Shown: positions 8,738 to 17,612, counted from the first letter of the stretch. The stretch is DNA of 64,000 nucleotides from Cognatitamlana sp035818475 (GCF_035818475.1 NZ_JAYMGV010000001.1:1798001-1862000), one strand, 5' to 3'. The notes: generated from the sequence alone by a model not told the origin. Program-made: numbers and translations.

Positions 8738-9565
8738 ATGTCAGTAAGAAAATTAAAACCAATCACACCAGGACAGCGATTTAGAGTAGTAAATGGGTAT
8801 GACGCCATAACTACTGATAAGCCGGAAAAGAGTTTACTCGTTCCGAATAAAAGGTCTGGTGGTAGAAACAGTCAGGGAAAAATGACCATGCGCTATATTG
8901 GTGGAGGTCATAAGAAGAAGTATCGTATTATAGATTTTAAAAGAGACAAAGCAGGAATCCCTGCTGAAGTTAAGTCTATTGAATATGATCCAAACAGAAC
9001 AGCTTTTATTGCTTTATTGAATTATCAAGATGGCGAAAAAAGATACATTATTGCTCAAAACGGTTTACAAGTTGGGCAAAATGTTGTGTCTGGTAAAGAA
9101 GGTGTAGCTCCAGAAATTGGAAATGCAATGCCATTAAGTGAAATTCCATTAGGAACTATTATTTCTTGTATAGAGTTACGTCCGGGACAAGGAGCTGTTA
9201 TGGCTCGTAGTGCTGGTGCTTTTGCTCAGTTGATGGCAAGAGATGGTAAGTTTGCAACAGTTAAATTACCTTCTGGTGAAACAAGATTAATTCTTGCTAA
9301 CTGTACAGCTACTATAGGGGTTGTTTCTAACTCAGATCATCAATTATTAGTTGGTGGTAAAGCAGGTAGAACAAGATGGTTAGGTAGAAGACCACGTACA
9401 AGACCAGTAGTGATGAATCCAGTTGATCATCCAATGGGTGGTGGAGAAGGTAAATCTTCAGGTGGACATCCTCGTTCTAGAAACGGTATTCCAGCTAAAG
9501 GTTACAGAACCCGTTCTAAGACTAAAGCAAGTAATAAATATATTGTAGAACGTAGAAAGAAATAA
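8738..9565 (+). CDS. rplB: 50S ribosomal protein L2
   Basis: 275 residues, full length, with the diagnostic VVMNPVDHPMGGGEGKSSGG near residues 228-247. Its histidine lies at the peptidyl transferase centre and the subunit bridge. It also has SVRKLKPITPGQRF at the N-terminus and LPSGETRLILANCTATIGVV. L2 is required for subunit association and peptidyl transferase activity. rpsS starts 4 nt later. Confidence 0.99.
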   Translation: MSVRKLKPITPGQRFRVVNGYDAITTDKPEKSLLVPNKRSGGRNSQGKMTMRYIGGGHKKKYRIIDFKRDKAGIPAEVKSIEYDPNRTAFIALLNYQDGEKRYIIAQNGLQVGQNVVSGKEGVAPEIGNAMPLSEIPLGTIISCIELRPGQGAVMARSAGAFAQLMARDGKFATVKLPSGETRLILANCTATIGVVSNSDHQLLVGGKAGRTRWLGRRPRTRPVVMNPVDHPMGGGEGKSSGGHPRSRNGIPAKGYRTRSKTKASNKYIVERRKK

Positions 9566-9568
9566 GAC

Positions 9569-9847
9569 ATGGCAAGATCATTAAAAAAAGGACCTTACGT
9601 TCATTATAAATTAGAAAGAAAAGTAGCTGCAAATGTTGATGCTAATAAAAAAACTGTAATCAAAACTTGGTCAAGAGCCAGTATGATTACTCCGGATTTT
9701 GTTGGACAAACTATAGCAGTACACAATGGCCGTCAATTTGTACCAGTATATGTTACTGAAAACATGGTAGGTCATAAATTAGGAGAATTTTCACCAACAC
9801 GTTCATTCCGTGGACATGCAGGTGCTAAAAATAAAGGTAAAAAGTAG
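9569..9847 (+). CDS. rpsS: 30S ribosomal protein S19
   Basis: 92 residues, MARSLKKGPYVHYKLERKV, with the conserved VGQTIAVHNGRQFVPVYV and GHKLGEFSPTRSFRGH. S19 forms a heterodimer with S13 in the 30S head. It lies between rplB and rplV in the usual S10 order. Confidence 0.99.
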   Translation: MARSLKKGPYVHYKLERKVAANVDANKKTVIKTWSRASMITPDFVGQTIAVHNGRQFVPVYVTENMVGHKLGEFSPTRSFRGHAGAKNKGKK

Positions 9848-9853
9848 TAAGCT

Positions 9854-10261
9854 ATGGGAAGTCGTAAAAAACAAATGGCAGACGCTATTAAGGAAGCAAA
9901 AAAGCAAGTGGCTTTTGCTAAACTTAATAATTGTCCTACATCACCAAGAAAAATGCGCTTAGTAGCCGATTTAGTAAGAGGCGAAAAGGTAGAGAATGCA
10001 CTTAATATCTTAAAATTCAACCAAAAAGAAGCATCTGGTCGATTAGAGAAGCTATTGTTATCAGCTATCGCTAACTGGCAAGCAAAAAATGAAGATGCTG
10101 ATGTTGAATCTGCAGAATTATTTGTAAAGGAGATCAGAGTAGACGGAGGATCTATGTTAAAAAGATTACGTCCGGCACCTCAAGGTCGTGCACACAGAAT
10201 TAGAAAACGTTCTAACCACGTAACATTAGTAGTTGGAGCTAACAATAACACACAAGCTTAA
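9854..10261 (+). CDS. rplV: 50S ribosomal protein L22
   Basis: 135 residues, slightly longer than the E. coli protein because of an N-terminal extension before AKLNNCPTSPRKMRLVADL. The beta-hairpin GGSMLKRLRPAPQGRAHRIR that lines the exit tunnel and affects macrolide sensitivity is intact. The next gene, rpsC, follows after 7 nt. Confidence 0.99.
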   Translation: MGSRKKQMADAIKEAKKQVAFAKLNNCPTSPRKMRLVADLVRGEKVENALNILKFNQKEASGRLEKLLLSAIANWQAKNEDADVESAELFVKEIRVDGGSMLKRLRPAPQGRAHRIRKRSNHVTLVVGANNNTQA

Positions 10262-10268
10262 ATAGAGT

Positions 10269-10988
10269 ATGGGACAAAAAACAAATCCAATCGGGAATCG
10301 CTTAGGAATTATCAGAGGATGGGAGTCTAACTGGTATGGAGGAAACGATTATGGTGATAAACTTGCCGAAGACGATAAGGTTAGAAAATACGTTCACGCG
10401 CGTTTATCTAAAGCTAGTGTAAGTAGAGTAATCATTGAGAGAACTTTAAAACTTGTAACCGTTACTATCACTACGGCCAGACCTGGTATCATTATCGGGA
10501 AAGGTGGTCAAGAGGTAGACAAGTTAAAAGAAGAGCTTAAGAAAATTACTGGAAAAGAAGTTCAGATTAACATCTTTGAAATTAAAAGACCTGAACTGGA
10601 TGCATTTTTAGTAGCATCAAGTATTGCTCGTCAAATAGAAAACAGAATTTCATACAGACGTGCAATCAAAATGGCTATTGCTGCTACAATGCGTATGAAT
10701 GCTGAAGGAATTAAAATCCAGATTAGTGGACGTTTGAATGGTGCTGAAATGGCACGTTCTGAACACTACAAAGAAGGACGTATTCCTTTATCAACTTTTA
10801 GAGCCGATATTGATTATGCTTTAGTTGAAGCACACACTACTTATGGTAGATTGGGTGTAAAAGTATGGATCATGAAAGGTGAAGTATATGGTAAAAGAGA
10901 GCTTTCTCCGCTTGTTGGTTTATCTAAGAAGCAAGGAAAAGGTGGAGCCGGAAGAGGTGGAAACAAAGGACCTCGTCGTAGAAAGTAA
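10269..10988 (+). CDS. rpsC: 30S ribosomal protein S3
   Basis: 239 residues. MGQKTNPIGNRLGIIRGWES, the KH-domain motif GIIIGKGGQEVDKL and the C-terminal GRLGVKVWIMKGEVYGK are present. S3 lines the mRNA entry channel of the 30S subunit and contributes helicase activity with S4. The tail ends in a basic glycine-rich GKGGAGRGGNKGPRRRK. Confidence 0.99.
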   Translation: MGQKTNPIGNRLGIIRGWESNWYGGNDYGDKLAEDDKVRKYVHARLSKASVSRVIIERTLKLVTVTITTARPGIIIGKGGQEVDKLKEELKKITGKEVQINIFEIKRPELDAFLVASSIARQIENRISYRRAIKMAIAATMRMNAEGIKIQISGRLNGAEMARSEHYKEGRIPLSTFRADIDYALVEAHTTYGRLGVKVWIMKGEVYGKRELSPLVGLSKKQGKGGAGRGGNKGPRRRK

Positions 10989-11009
10989 TTTTTTATAAAG
11001 TAAAGAAAA

Positions 11010-11429
11010 ATGTTACAGCCTAAAAGAACAAAATTTCGTAAACAACAAAAAGGACGTATGAAAGGTCTCTCTGGAAGAGGGCACCAACTTTCAAACGGTA
11101 CTTTTGGAATAAAAGCATTAGACGCTACGTTTATTACTGCACGTCAAATTGAAGCAGCTCGTATTGCCGCTACACGTTACATGAAAAGAGAAGGTCAACT
11201 TTGGATTAAAATATTTCCAGACAAGCCTATCACAAAAAAGCCTCTTGAAGTACGTATGGGTAAAGGTAAAGGTGCCGTGGAATTATGGGTAGCTGTATGT
11301 AGACCTGGTCGTGTTTTATTTGAAGTAGGTGGTGTGCCATTAGACGTTGCAAGAGAAGCATTGCGTTTAGCAGCACAAAAGCTACCGGTTAAAACTAAGT
11401 TTATAATCGCTAGAGATTACGAAGCATAA
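11010..11429 (+). CDS. rplP: 50S ribosomal protein L16
   Basis: 139 residues, MLQPKRTKFRKQQKGRMKG, with MKREGQLWIKIFPDKPITKK and MGKGKGAVELWVAVCRPGRV. L16 lies at the A-site tRNA elbow of the 50S subunit and is needed for late assembly. It is followed by rpmC after 13 nt. Confidence 0.99.
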   Translation: MLQPKRTKFRKQQKGRMKGLSGRGHQLSNGTFGIKALDATFITARQIEAARIAATRYMKREGQLWIKIFPDKPITKKPLEVRMGKGKGAVELWVAVCRPGRVLFEVGGVPLDVAREALRLAAQKLPVKTKFIIARDYEA

Positions 11430-11442
11430 TTTATTTGATATT

Positions 11443-11634
11443 ATGAAACAATCAGAAATTAAAGAATTATCTGTAGCTGAGTTACAAGAAAAGCTTGGTG
11501 AAACAAAAAAGAGTTATTCAGACCTAAAATTGGCTCATGCAATATCTCCTTTAGAAAATCCAATTCAATTACGTACTATTAGACGTACTGTAGCTAGAAT
11601 TGCGACTGAATTAACTAAAAGAGAATTACAATAA
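11443..11634 (+). CDS. rpmC: 50S ribosomal protein L29
   Basis: 63 residues of two helices, MKQSEIKELSVAELQEKL and LENPIQLRTIRRTVARIATE, matching L29. It sits beside L23 at the tunnel exit. It lies in the standard rplP-rpmC-rpsQ order with 12 nt to rpsQ. Confidence 0.98.
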   Translation: MKQSEIKELSVAELQEKLGETKKSYSDLKLAHAISPLENPIQLRTIRRTVARIATELTKRELQ

Positions 11635-11646
11635 TTCTGCTGAAAG

Positions 11647-11904
11647 ATGGAAACAAGAAATTTAAGAAAAGAACGTATAGGAGTTGTTACAAGTAACAAA
11701 ATGCAGAAATCAATTGTGGTTTCTGAAGTGAAAAAAGTAAAACACCCTATGTATGGTAAGTTCGTGTTAAAAACAAAAAAATATGTTGCGCACGATGAAA
11801 CAAACGACTGCAATATTGGAGATACTGTAAAGATCATGGAAACAAGACCTTTGAGTAAATCTAAATGTTGGAGATTAGTAGAAATAATTGAAAGAGCTAA
11901 ATAA
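11647..11904 (+). CDS. rpsQ: 30S ribosomal protein S17
   Basis: 85 residues, METRNLRKERIGVVTSNKMQ, an OB-fold protein with HPMYGKFVLKTKKYVAHDE and ETRPLSKSKCWRLVEIIERA. S17 is a primary 16S rRNA binder in the 5' domain. It is separated from rplN by only 2 nt. Confidence 0.99.
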   Translation: METRNLRKERIGVVTSNKMQKSIVVSEVKKVKHPMYGKFVLKTKKYVAHDETNDCNIGDTVKIMETRPLSKSKCWRLVEIIERAK

Positions 11905-11906
11905 TT

Positions 11907-12275
11907 ATGGTACAACAAGAATCAAGATTAAAAGTAGCTGACAACACTGGAGCAAAAGAGGTTTTAACCATTCGTGTTCTAGGTGGTACAAAAAGAAGAT
12001 ATGCTTCTGTAGGAGACAAAATTGTTGTTTCTGTAAAAGATGCAACTCCTAATGGAAACATTAAAAAAGGAGCGGTTTCTACAGCAGTAGTTGTTCGTAC
12101 TAAGAAAGAAGTGCGACGGCCAGATGGATCTTATATAAGATTTGATGATAATGCTTGTGTTTTGTTAAACCCAACGGGTGAAATGAGAGGAACACGTGTA
12201 TTTGGTCCTGTTGCCAGAGAACTTCGTGATAAACAGTTCATGAAGATTGTATCATTAGCACCAGAGGTGCTTTAA
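11907..12275 (+). CDS. rplN: 50S ribosomal protein L14
   Basis: 122 residues, MVQQESRLKVADNTGAKEV, with VVRTKKEVRRPDGSYIRFDD and GTRVFGPVARELRDKQFMKI. L14 helps form the intersubunit bridges and in other bacteria is the RsfS silencing-factor target. It is the first gene of the spc group, continuous with the S10 group here. Confidence 0.99.
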   Translation: MVQQESRLKVADNTGAKEVLTIRVLGGTKRRYASVGDKIVVSVKDATPNGNIKKGAVSTAVVVRTKKEVRRPDGSYIRFDDNACVLLNPTGEMRGTRVFGPVARELRDKQFMKIVSLAPEVL

Positions 12276-12290
12276 TACATTATATGTAAG

Positions 12291-12602
12291 ATGACAAAGC
12301 TTAAAATAAAAACTGGAGATACCGTAAAAGTTATTGCTGGAGATCATAAAGGATCTGAAGGTAAAGTACAAAAGGTATTAATAGAGAAGAACAAAGCGAT
12401 AGTTGAGGGTGTAAACATGGTTAAGAAACATACTAAACCAAGTGCACAAAATCCTCAAGGTGGAATCGTAGAGAAGGAAGCAGCTATTCACATTTCTAAC
12501 TTATCATTGTTAACTTCAAAAGGAGAAACAACTCGAGTTGGATACAGAATAGAAGGCGATAAAAAAGTAAGATTTTCAACAAAATCTAATGAAGTAATAT
12601 AG
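12291..12602 (+). CDS. rplX: 50S ribosomal protein L24
   Basis: 103 residues with the KOW motif KTGDTVKVIAGDHKGSEGKV and EGVNMVKKHTKPSAQNPQGG. L24 initiates 50S assembly by binding the 5' end of 23S rRNA. It ends 2 nt before rplE. Confidence 0.99.
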   Translation: MTKLKIKTGDTVKVIAGDHKGSEGKVQKVLIEKNKAIVEGVNMVKKHTKPSAQNPQGGIVEKEAAIHISNLSLLTSKGETTRVGYRIEGDKKVRFSTKSNEVI

Positions 12603-12604
12603 TT

Positions 12605-13156
12605 ATGGCATATTCACCTAGACTTAAAGAAGAGTATAAAAGCAGAGTAATTGCAGCTCTTACAGAAGAATTTGGATATAGTAATGTAATGCAAGTTCCT
12701 AAGCTTACTAAGATAGTAATATCTAAAGGTGTTGGAGCAGCAGTAGCAGATAAAAAGTTAATTGACTACGCAGTAGAAGAGTTAACAACTATATCTGGAC
12801 AAAAAGCGATATCTACATTATCTAAAAAGGATGTTGCATCTTTTAAATTACGTAAAGGTATGCCCATTGGAGCAAAAGTAACTTTACGTGGCGAAAGAAT
12901 GTATGAGTTCTTAGACCGTTTAGTGACTTCAGCACTTCCACGTGTTAGAGATTTTAACGGAATTAAAGCTACAGGGTTTGACGGTAGAGGTAACTACAAT
13001 TTAGGAGTTACTGAACAAATCATCTTTCCAGAAATAAACATTGATAAAGTGAATAAAATTTCTGGTATGGATATTACATTTGTAACTACTGCAGATACAG
13101 ATAAAGAAGCAAAATCATTATTAACTGAATTAGGGTTACCTTTTAAAAAGAACTAA
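12605..13156 (+). CDS. rplE: 50S ribosomal protein L5
   Basis: 183 residues with VPKLTKIVISKGVGAAVADK, RKGMPIGAKVTLRGERMYEF and GVTEQIIFPEI. L5 binds 5S rRNA and contacts the P-site tRNA. It is 3 nt from rpsN. Confidence 0.99.
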   Translation: MAYSPRLKEEYKSRVIAALTEEFGYSNVMQVPKLTKIVISKGVGAAVADKKLIDYAVEELTTISGQKAISTLSKKDVASFKLRKGMPIGAKVTLRGERMYEFLDRLVTSALPRVRDFNGIKATGFDGRGNYNLGVTEQIIFPEINIDKVNKISGMDITFVTTADTDKEAKSLLTELGLPFKKN

Positions 13157-13159
13157 GTT

Positions 13160-13429
13160 ATGGCTAAAGAATCAATGAAAGCCCGTGAGGTAAAAAGAGC
13201 TAAAACAGTAGCTAAATATGCAGCAAAACGTAAAGCTTTAAAAGAAGCTGGAGATTATGAAGCATTACAAAAGCTACCAAAGAATGCTTCTCCAATTCGT
13301 ATGCATAATAGATGTAAGTTAACAGGAAGACCAAAAGGGTATATGAGAACTTTTGGTATTTCTCGTGTAACGTTCAGAGAAATGGCTAATCAAGGTCTTA
13401 TCCCTGGAGTAAAGAAAGCTAGTTGGTAA
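13160..13429 (+). CDS. rpsN: 30S ribosomal protein S14 (zinc-independent form)
   Basis: 89 residues, MAKESMKAREVKRAKTVAKY, ending RFREMANQGLIPGVKKASW-like (here TFREMANQGLIPGVKKASW). This is the long C-minus form: it has the internal segment between residues 30 and 55 and lacks the CxxC pairs of the 61-residue zinc ribbon form. The single Cys lies in MHNRCKLTGRPKGYMR. It is followed by a 68-nt spacer with a hairpin before rpsH. Confidence 0.99.
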   Translation: MAKESMKAREVKRAKTVAKYAAKRKALKEAGDYEALQKLPKNASPIRMHNRCKLTGRPKGYMRTFGISRVTFREMANQGLIPGVKKASW

Positions 13430-13453
13430 TATTATTTAAATAATCAGGTTTAA

Positions 13454-13475
13454 GGTTCGAAATAATTCGAAAACC
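13454..13475 (+). other. Small hairpin in the rpsN-rpsH spacer
   Basis: TTCGAA (13456-13461), loop ATAA, TTCGAA (13466-13471), extended by GG/CC across a two-A bulge. It is the only structure in the 68-nt spacer and has no T-run, so it is not a terminator. It could be an S8-type binding site on the spc mRNA or a processing site; function is inferred only from position. Confidence 0.35.
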
Positions 13476-13497
13476 AAGACCACAAAATCAATTCATT

Positions 13498-13896
13498 ATG
13501 TACTCAGATCCAATTGCGGATTATTTGACAAGAATTAGAAACGCAGTGCGTGCCAATCACAGAGTGGTTGAGATACCTGCTTCTAATTTGAAAAAGGACA
13601 TCACTAAAATATTATTCGAACAAGGATATATTTTAAGTTACAAGTTTGATGATTCAACTGTACAAGGTACTATTAAAATAGCACTCAAGTACAATAAAGA
13701 AACAAAAGAACCGGTAATCAAAAAACTTCAAAGAATCAGTACACCAGGTTTACGTCAGTATGCCGGTGCTAATGAATTACCTAGAATCCTTAATGGCCTT
13801 GGAATTGCCATTGTTTCAACTTCACATGGAGTTATGACAGGTAAACAGGCTAAAAGAGATAACGTAGGTGGTGAAGTTTTATGTTACGTTTACTAA
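13498..13896 (+). CDS. rpsH: 30S ribosomal protein S8
   Basis: 132 residues, MYSDPIADYLTRIRNAVRAN, with RISTPGLRQYAGANELPRIL and GIAIVSTSHGVMTGKQAKRD. S8 binds the central domain of 16S rRNA and represses the spc operon in E. coli. The hairpin just upstream is a possible target. Confidence 0.99.
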   Translation: MYSDPIADYLTRIRNAVRANHRVVEIPASNLKKDITKILFEQGYILSYKFDDSTVQGTIKIALKYNKETKEPVIKKLQRISTPGLRQYAGANELPRILNGLGIAIVSTSHGVMTGKQAKRDNVGGEVLCYVY

Positions 13897-13915
13897 TTTT
13901 TAATACCAGAAAGAA

Positions 13916-14458
13916 ATGTCAAGAATAGGAAATAATCCAGTAGCCATTCCAGAAGGTGTAACAGTTGACGTTAAAGATAACGTTGTAACTGTAAAAGGAA
14001 AATTAGGAGAACTAACACAAGCGTTTGATACTGTTGAGATAAAAGTAGAGGACGGTAATATTTTAGTTACACGTTCTTCTGATAGTAAAGATCAAAAAGC
14101 TAAACATGGTTTATATAGATCTTTAATGAACAATATGATTGAAGGTGTATCTAAAGGGTGGACTAAAGAATTAGAATTGGTTGGTGTAGGTTATAGAGCA
14201 TCAAACCAAGGACAAAAATTAGATTTGGCCTTAGGATTTTCTCATAACATTGTTTTGAATATAGCTCCAGAAGTAAAAGTGGAGACTATATCAGAAAAAG
14301 GAAAGAATCCATTAGTAAAACTAACATCATTCGATAAACAACTTGTTGGTCAAGTAGCTGCGAAGATCCGCGGATTTAGAAAACCTGAACCTTACAAAGG
14401 AAAAGGAATCAAGTTTGTTGGTGAAGAAATAAGAAGAAAAGCAGGTAAATCAGCTTAA
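13916..14458 (+). CDS. rplF: 50S ribosomal protein L6
   Basis: 180 residues, MSRIGNNPVAIPEGVTVDVK, two L6 domains, ending in the conserved RGFRKPEPYKGKGIKFVGEE. L6 lies near the factor-binding site and the sarcin-ricin loop. Neighbours are rpsH (19 nt) and rplR (10 nt). Confidence 0.99.
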   Translation: MSRIGNNPVAIPEGVTVDVKDNVVTVKGKLGELTQAFDTVEIKVEDGNILVTRSSDSKDQKAKHGLYRSLMNNMIEGVSKGWTKELELVGVGYRASNQGQKLDLALGFSHNIVLNIAPEVKVETISEKGKNPLVKLTSFDKQLVGQVAAKIRGFRKPEPYKGKGIKFVGEEIRRKAGKSA

Positions 14459-14468
14459 TAATTAAGTT

Positions 14469-14825
14469 ATGGCATTGACAAAGAACGATAGAAGACTAAG
14501 AATAAAAAACAGAATCCGTAAGGTTGTTTCTGGTACAGGAGCAAGACCAAGATTAGCTGTTTATAGAAGTAATAAAGAAATTTATGCTCAATTAGTAGAT
14601 GACGTTACTGGTAATACTATCAGTTCAGCATCTTCAAGAGATAAAGACATTAGTGCTGCAAAAGCAACTAAATCTGAAGTAGCTAAATTAGTAGGTAAAT
14701 CACTTGCTGAAAAAGCTTTAAAAGCTGGAGTAGAAACTGTCTCTTTTGATAGAGGTGGTTATTTATACCACGGTAGAGTTAAACAATTAGCAGAAGGAGC
14801 TAGAGAGGCAGGACTAAAATTCTAA
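14469..14825 (+). CDS. rplR: 50S ribosomal protein L18
   Basis: 118 residues with RLRIKNRIRKVVSGTGARPR, RLAVYRSNKEIYAQLVDDV and VSFDRGGYLYHGRVKQLAEG. L18 binds 5S rRNA and helps deliver it to the 50S central protuberance together with L5. It is 6 nt from rpsE. Confidence 0.99.
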   Translation: MALTKNDRRLRIKNRIRKVVSGTGARPRLAVYRSNKEIYAQLVDDVTGNTISSASSRDKDISAAKATKSEVAKLVGKSLAEKALKAGVETVSFDRGGYLYHGRVKQLAEGAREAGLKF

Positions 14826-14831
14826 GAAATT

Positions 14832-15356
14832 ATGTTTCAAAAATATAAAAGTGCAGAGTTAGTAAAACCAGGTGGATTAGATCTTAAAGATCGTTTAGTT
14901 GGTGTACAAAGAGTTACTAAAGTAACTAAAGGTGGTAGAGCATTTGGTTTTTCAGCAATTGTTGTAGTTGGTGATGAAGCAGGTGTTGTAGGTCAAGGTT
15001 TAGGGAAATCTAAAGATGTAGCTAGTGCAATTGCAAAGGCTGTTGAAGACGCTAAGAAGAACTTAGTTAGAATCCCTATCATTAAAGGGACTTTACCACA
15101 TGAGCAAAAAGGTAAGTACGGTGGAGCCAGAGTAAACATTATCCCTGCTGCTCCTGGTACAGGAGTAATTGCTGGAGGTGCTGTTAGAACGGTTCTTGAG
15201 GCTGTAGGTGTACATGATGTATTATCAAAATCTCAGGGATCTTCAAATCCTCATAATGTAGTGAAAGCAACTTTTGATGCTTTGTTACAGTTAAGAGATG
15301 CGAACACTATTGCTAGAGAAAGAGGTATTACACTTGAACAAGTTTTTAACGCTTAA
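14832..15356 (+). CDS. rpsE: 30S ribosomal protein S5
   Basis: 174 residues with RVTKVTKGGRAFGFSAIVVV, the S5 double-stranded RNA-binding motif and site of spectinomycin resistance mutations, and GTGVIAGGAVRTVLEAVGVH in the C-terminal domain. S5 works with S4 in decoding fidelity. It is followed after 11 nt by the short rpmD gene. Confidence 0.99.
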   Translation: MFQKYKSAELVKPGGLDLKDRLVGVQRVTKVTKGGRAFGFSAIVVVGDEAGVVGQGLGKSKDVASAIAKAVEDAKKNLVRIPIIKGTLPHEQKGKYGGARVNIIPAAPGTGVIAGGAVRTVLEAVGVHDVLSKSQGSSNPHNVVKATFDALLQLRDANTIARERGITLEQVFNA

Positions 15357-15367
15357 TATAGACAGAA

Positions 15368-15547
15368 ATGGCAAAGATTAAAGTAACAAAAGTTAAAAGC
15401 GCAATCAATCGTACGCAAAGACAAAAAAGAACTTTAGAAGCTCTAGGTCTTAAAAAGATTGGTCAAGTAAAAGAGCACGAGGCTACACCAAATATACTTG
15501 GTATGGTTGCTAAAGTTTCACATTTAGTTTCTGTAGAAGAAGCTTAA
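15368..15547 (+). CDS. rpmD: 50S ribosomal protein L30
   Basis: A 59-codon frame from ATG 15368 to TAA 15547, translated directly from the sequence. It starts MAKIKVTKVKSAINRTQRQK and continues RTLEALGLKKIGQ, EATPNILGMVAKVSHLVSVE. The motif RTLEALGLKKIGQ and the position between rpsE and rplO identify L30, a small 23S rRNA-binding protein. The gene is short and easily missed by ORF length cut-offs. Confidence 0.97.
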   Translation: MAKIKVTKVKSAINRTQRQKRTLEALGLKKIGQVKEHEATPNILGMVAKVSHLVSVEEA

Positions 15548-15563
15548 AAATATAAACTGAAAA

Positions 15564-16016
15564 ATGGATTTAAGTAATTTAAAACCTGCAGAAGGTTCAG
15601 TAAAAAGCCAAGGAAAAAGAATAGGTAGAGGACAAGGTTCTGGAAAAGGTGGTACTGCTACACGTGGTCACAAAGGAGCTAAATCTCGTTCTGGTTATTC
15701 TAAGAAATTAGGATTTGAAGGAGGGCAAATGCCACTTCAAAGACGTGTTCCTAAGTTTGGTTTTACAAACATTAACCGCGTGGAGTATCAAGGTATCAAT
15801 TTAGATACGTTACAACAATTGGTTGATGATAAGAAAATTAAGGATACAGTAGATTTTGAAACATTATTTACTAATCGTTTAGCTGGAAAAAATGATCTGG
15901 TTAAAATTTTAGGTAGAGGTGAGTTAAAAGCAAAATTAAAAGTATCTGCTCATAAGTTTACTGCTTCAGCAAAAGCTGCTATAGAAGCTGCAGGAGGAGA
16001 AGCTGTAACTATATAA
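15564..16016 (+). CDS. rplO: 50S ribosomal protein L15
   Basis: 150 residues, MDLSNLKPAEGSVKSQGKRI, with the glycine-rich N-terminal extension GRGQGSGKGGTATRGHKGAK and FEGGQMPLQRRVPKFGF. L15 is a late 50S assembly protein. It lies between rpmD and secY. Confidence 0.99.
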   Translation: MDLSNLKPAEGSVKSQGKRIGRGQGSGKGGTATRGHKGAKSRSGYSKKLGFEGGQMPLQRRVPKFGFTNINRVEYQGINLDTLQQLVDDKKIKDTVDFETLFTNRLAGKNDLVKILGRGELKAKLKVSAHKFTASAKAAIEAAGGEAVTI

Positions 16017-16030
16017 GACGCATTACAAGT

Positions 16031-17386
16031 ATGAAAATTATAGAATCAATTAAGAATGTTTGGAAAATAGAAGAACTAAGAAACAGAATCATAGTAACCT
16101 TGAGTCTGTTATTGGTTTATCGTTTTGGTGCTCAAGTGGTTTTACCAGGTATTGATGCAGCTCAATTAGGAGGTTTAGCAGATAAAGCAGATGGAGGTCT
16201 GTTGGGTTTGCTTAATGCTTTCACAGGAGGTGCGTTTGCTAATGCTTCGGTTTTTGCTCTTGGTATTATGCCTTACATTTCTGCTTCTATTGTTGTACAG
16301 TTAATGGGTATTGCTATTCCTTACTTGCAAAAATTGCAAAAAGAGGGTGCTAGTGGACAAAAGAAGATAAATCAGATTACACGTTGGTTAACTATTGCAA
16401 TCTGTTTATTACAAGCGCCTGGTTATTTAGCAAGTTTACCGGCTTTAGGTATTCCACAAAGTGCATTTTTACTAGGAACAGGATTTTTATTCTATTTCTC
16501 TTCAGTAACCATTTTGGTAACAGGGTGTATTTTTGCGATGTGGTTAGGTGAAAAAATCACCGATAAAGGTATAGGTAATGGAATCTCTTTATTAATAATG
16601 GTTGGAATCATTGCTACATTACCACAAGCATTTTTACAAAATGCAGCTACTCGATTAGAAGGTGGAGGAAACGGTGGATTAATGATGGTTTTAATTGAGT
16701 TTGTTATTTGGTTTGTAATCATCTTAGCATCTATTATGTTAGTAATGGGGGTAAGAAAGATTGCTGTTCAATACGCAAGAAGAACGGCTTCTGGCGGTTA
16801 TGAGAAAAGCGCAATGGCAGGATCAAGACAATACATACCATTAAAGCTTAATGCCTCAGGAGTTATGCCAATTATATTTGCTCAAGCTATCATGTTTGTA
16901 CCAAGTTTAATTGGAGGGTCATCTTTCTTAAAGGAAACAACTGTTGGAGCATGGATGCAGACTAACTATTCTGATATGTTTGGATTTTGGTATAACCTTA
17001 CTTTTGCTTTATTGATTATAGTATTTACTTACTTCTATACAGCAATTACAGTACCTACAAATAAGATGGCAGACGATTTAAAACGTAGTGGTGGTTTTAT
17101 TCCAGGTATTCGTCCGGGCTCTGAAACATCTGAATATTTAGATAAAATAATGTCTCAAATTACCTTACCAGGTTCTGTGTTTTTAGCACTTATTGCTGTG
17201 TTCCCAGCGCTTATTGTTAAGCTAATGGGAGTACAACAAGGTTGGGCATTATTTTTTGGTGGAACCTCATTATTAATTATGGTTGGAGTTGCAATTGATA
17301 CTATGCAGCAAATAAATTCTTATTTGTTGAATAGACACTATGATGGTTTGATGAAGACAGGTAAAAATAGAAAAGCAGTAGCTTAA
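16031..17386 (+). CDS. secY: Protein translocase subunit SecY
   Basis: 451 residues with about ten hydrophobic segments. MKIIESIKNVWKIEELRNRI starts the cytosolic N-terminus; FTGGAFANASVFALGIMPYI and IRPGSETSEYLDKIM-type loops are conserved SecY signatures. It forms the channel of the Sec translocon in the inner membrane with SecE and SecG, which are not in this window. It is followed directly by infA after 10 nt. The adk and map genes found here in many bacteria are absent. Confidence 0.99.
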   Translation: MKIIESIKNVWKIEELRNRIIVTLSLLLVYRFGAQVVLPGIDAAQLGGLADKADGGLLGLLNAFTGGAFANASVFALGIMPYISASIVVQLMGIAIPYLQKLQKEGASGQKKINQITRWLTIAICLLQAPGYLASLPALGIPQSAFLLGTGFLFYFSSVTILVTGCIFAMWLGEKITDKGIGNGISLLIMVGIIATLPQAFLQNAATRLEGGGNGGLMMVLIEFVIWFVIILASIMLVMGVRKIAVQYARRTASGGYEKSAMAGSRQYIPLKLNASGVMPIIFAQAIMFVPSLIGGSSFLKETTVGAWMQTNYSDMFGFWYNLTFALLIIVFTYFYTAITVPTNKMADDLKRSGGFIPGIRPGSETSEYLDKIMSQITLPGSVFLALIAVFPALIVKLMGVQQGWALFFGGTSLLIMVGVAIDTMQQINSYLLNRHYDGLMKTGKNRKAVA

Positions 17387-17396
17387 TTATTATACT

Positions 17397-17612
17397 ATGG
17401 CAAAACAAGCAGCAATAGAACAAGACGGAACAATTATAGAAGCATTATCAAATGCTATGTTTCGTGTTGAATTAGAAAATGGTCACATAGTGACGGCACA
17501 CATTTCTGGTAAAATGCGTATGCATTACATTAAGTTGTTACCAGGAGATAAAGTAAAATTAGAAATGAGTCCTTACGATTTAACTAAGGCTCGAATAACT
17601 TATAGATACTAA
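17397..17612 (+). CDS. infA: Translation initiation factor IF-1
   Basis: 71 residues of a single OB-fold: MAKQAAIEQDGTIIEALSNA, then MFRVELENGHIVTAHISGKM and KVKLEMSPYDLTKARITYRY. IF-1 occupies the A-site during initiation. It lies 4 nt before rpmJ. Confidence 0.99.
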   Translation: MAKQAAIEQDGTIIEALSNAMFRVELENGHIVTAHISGKMRMHYIKLLPGDKVKLEMSPYDLTKARITYRY

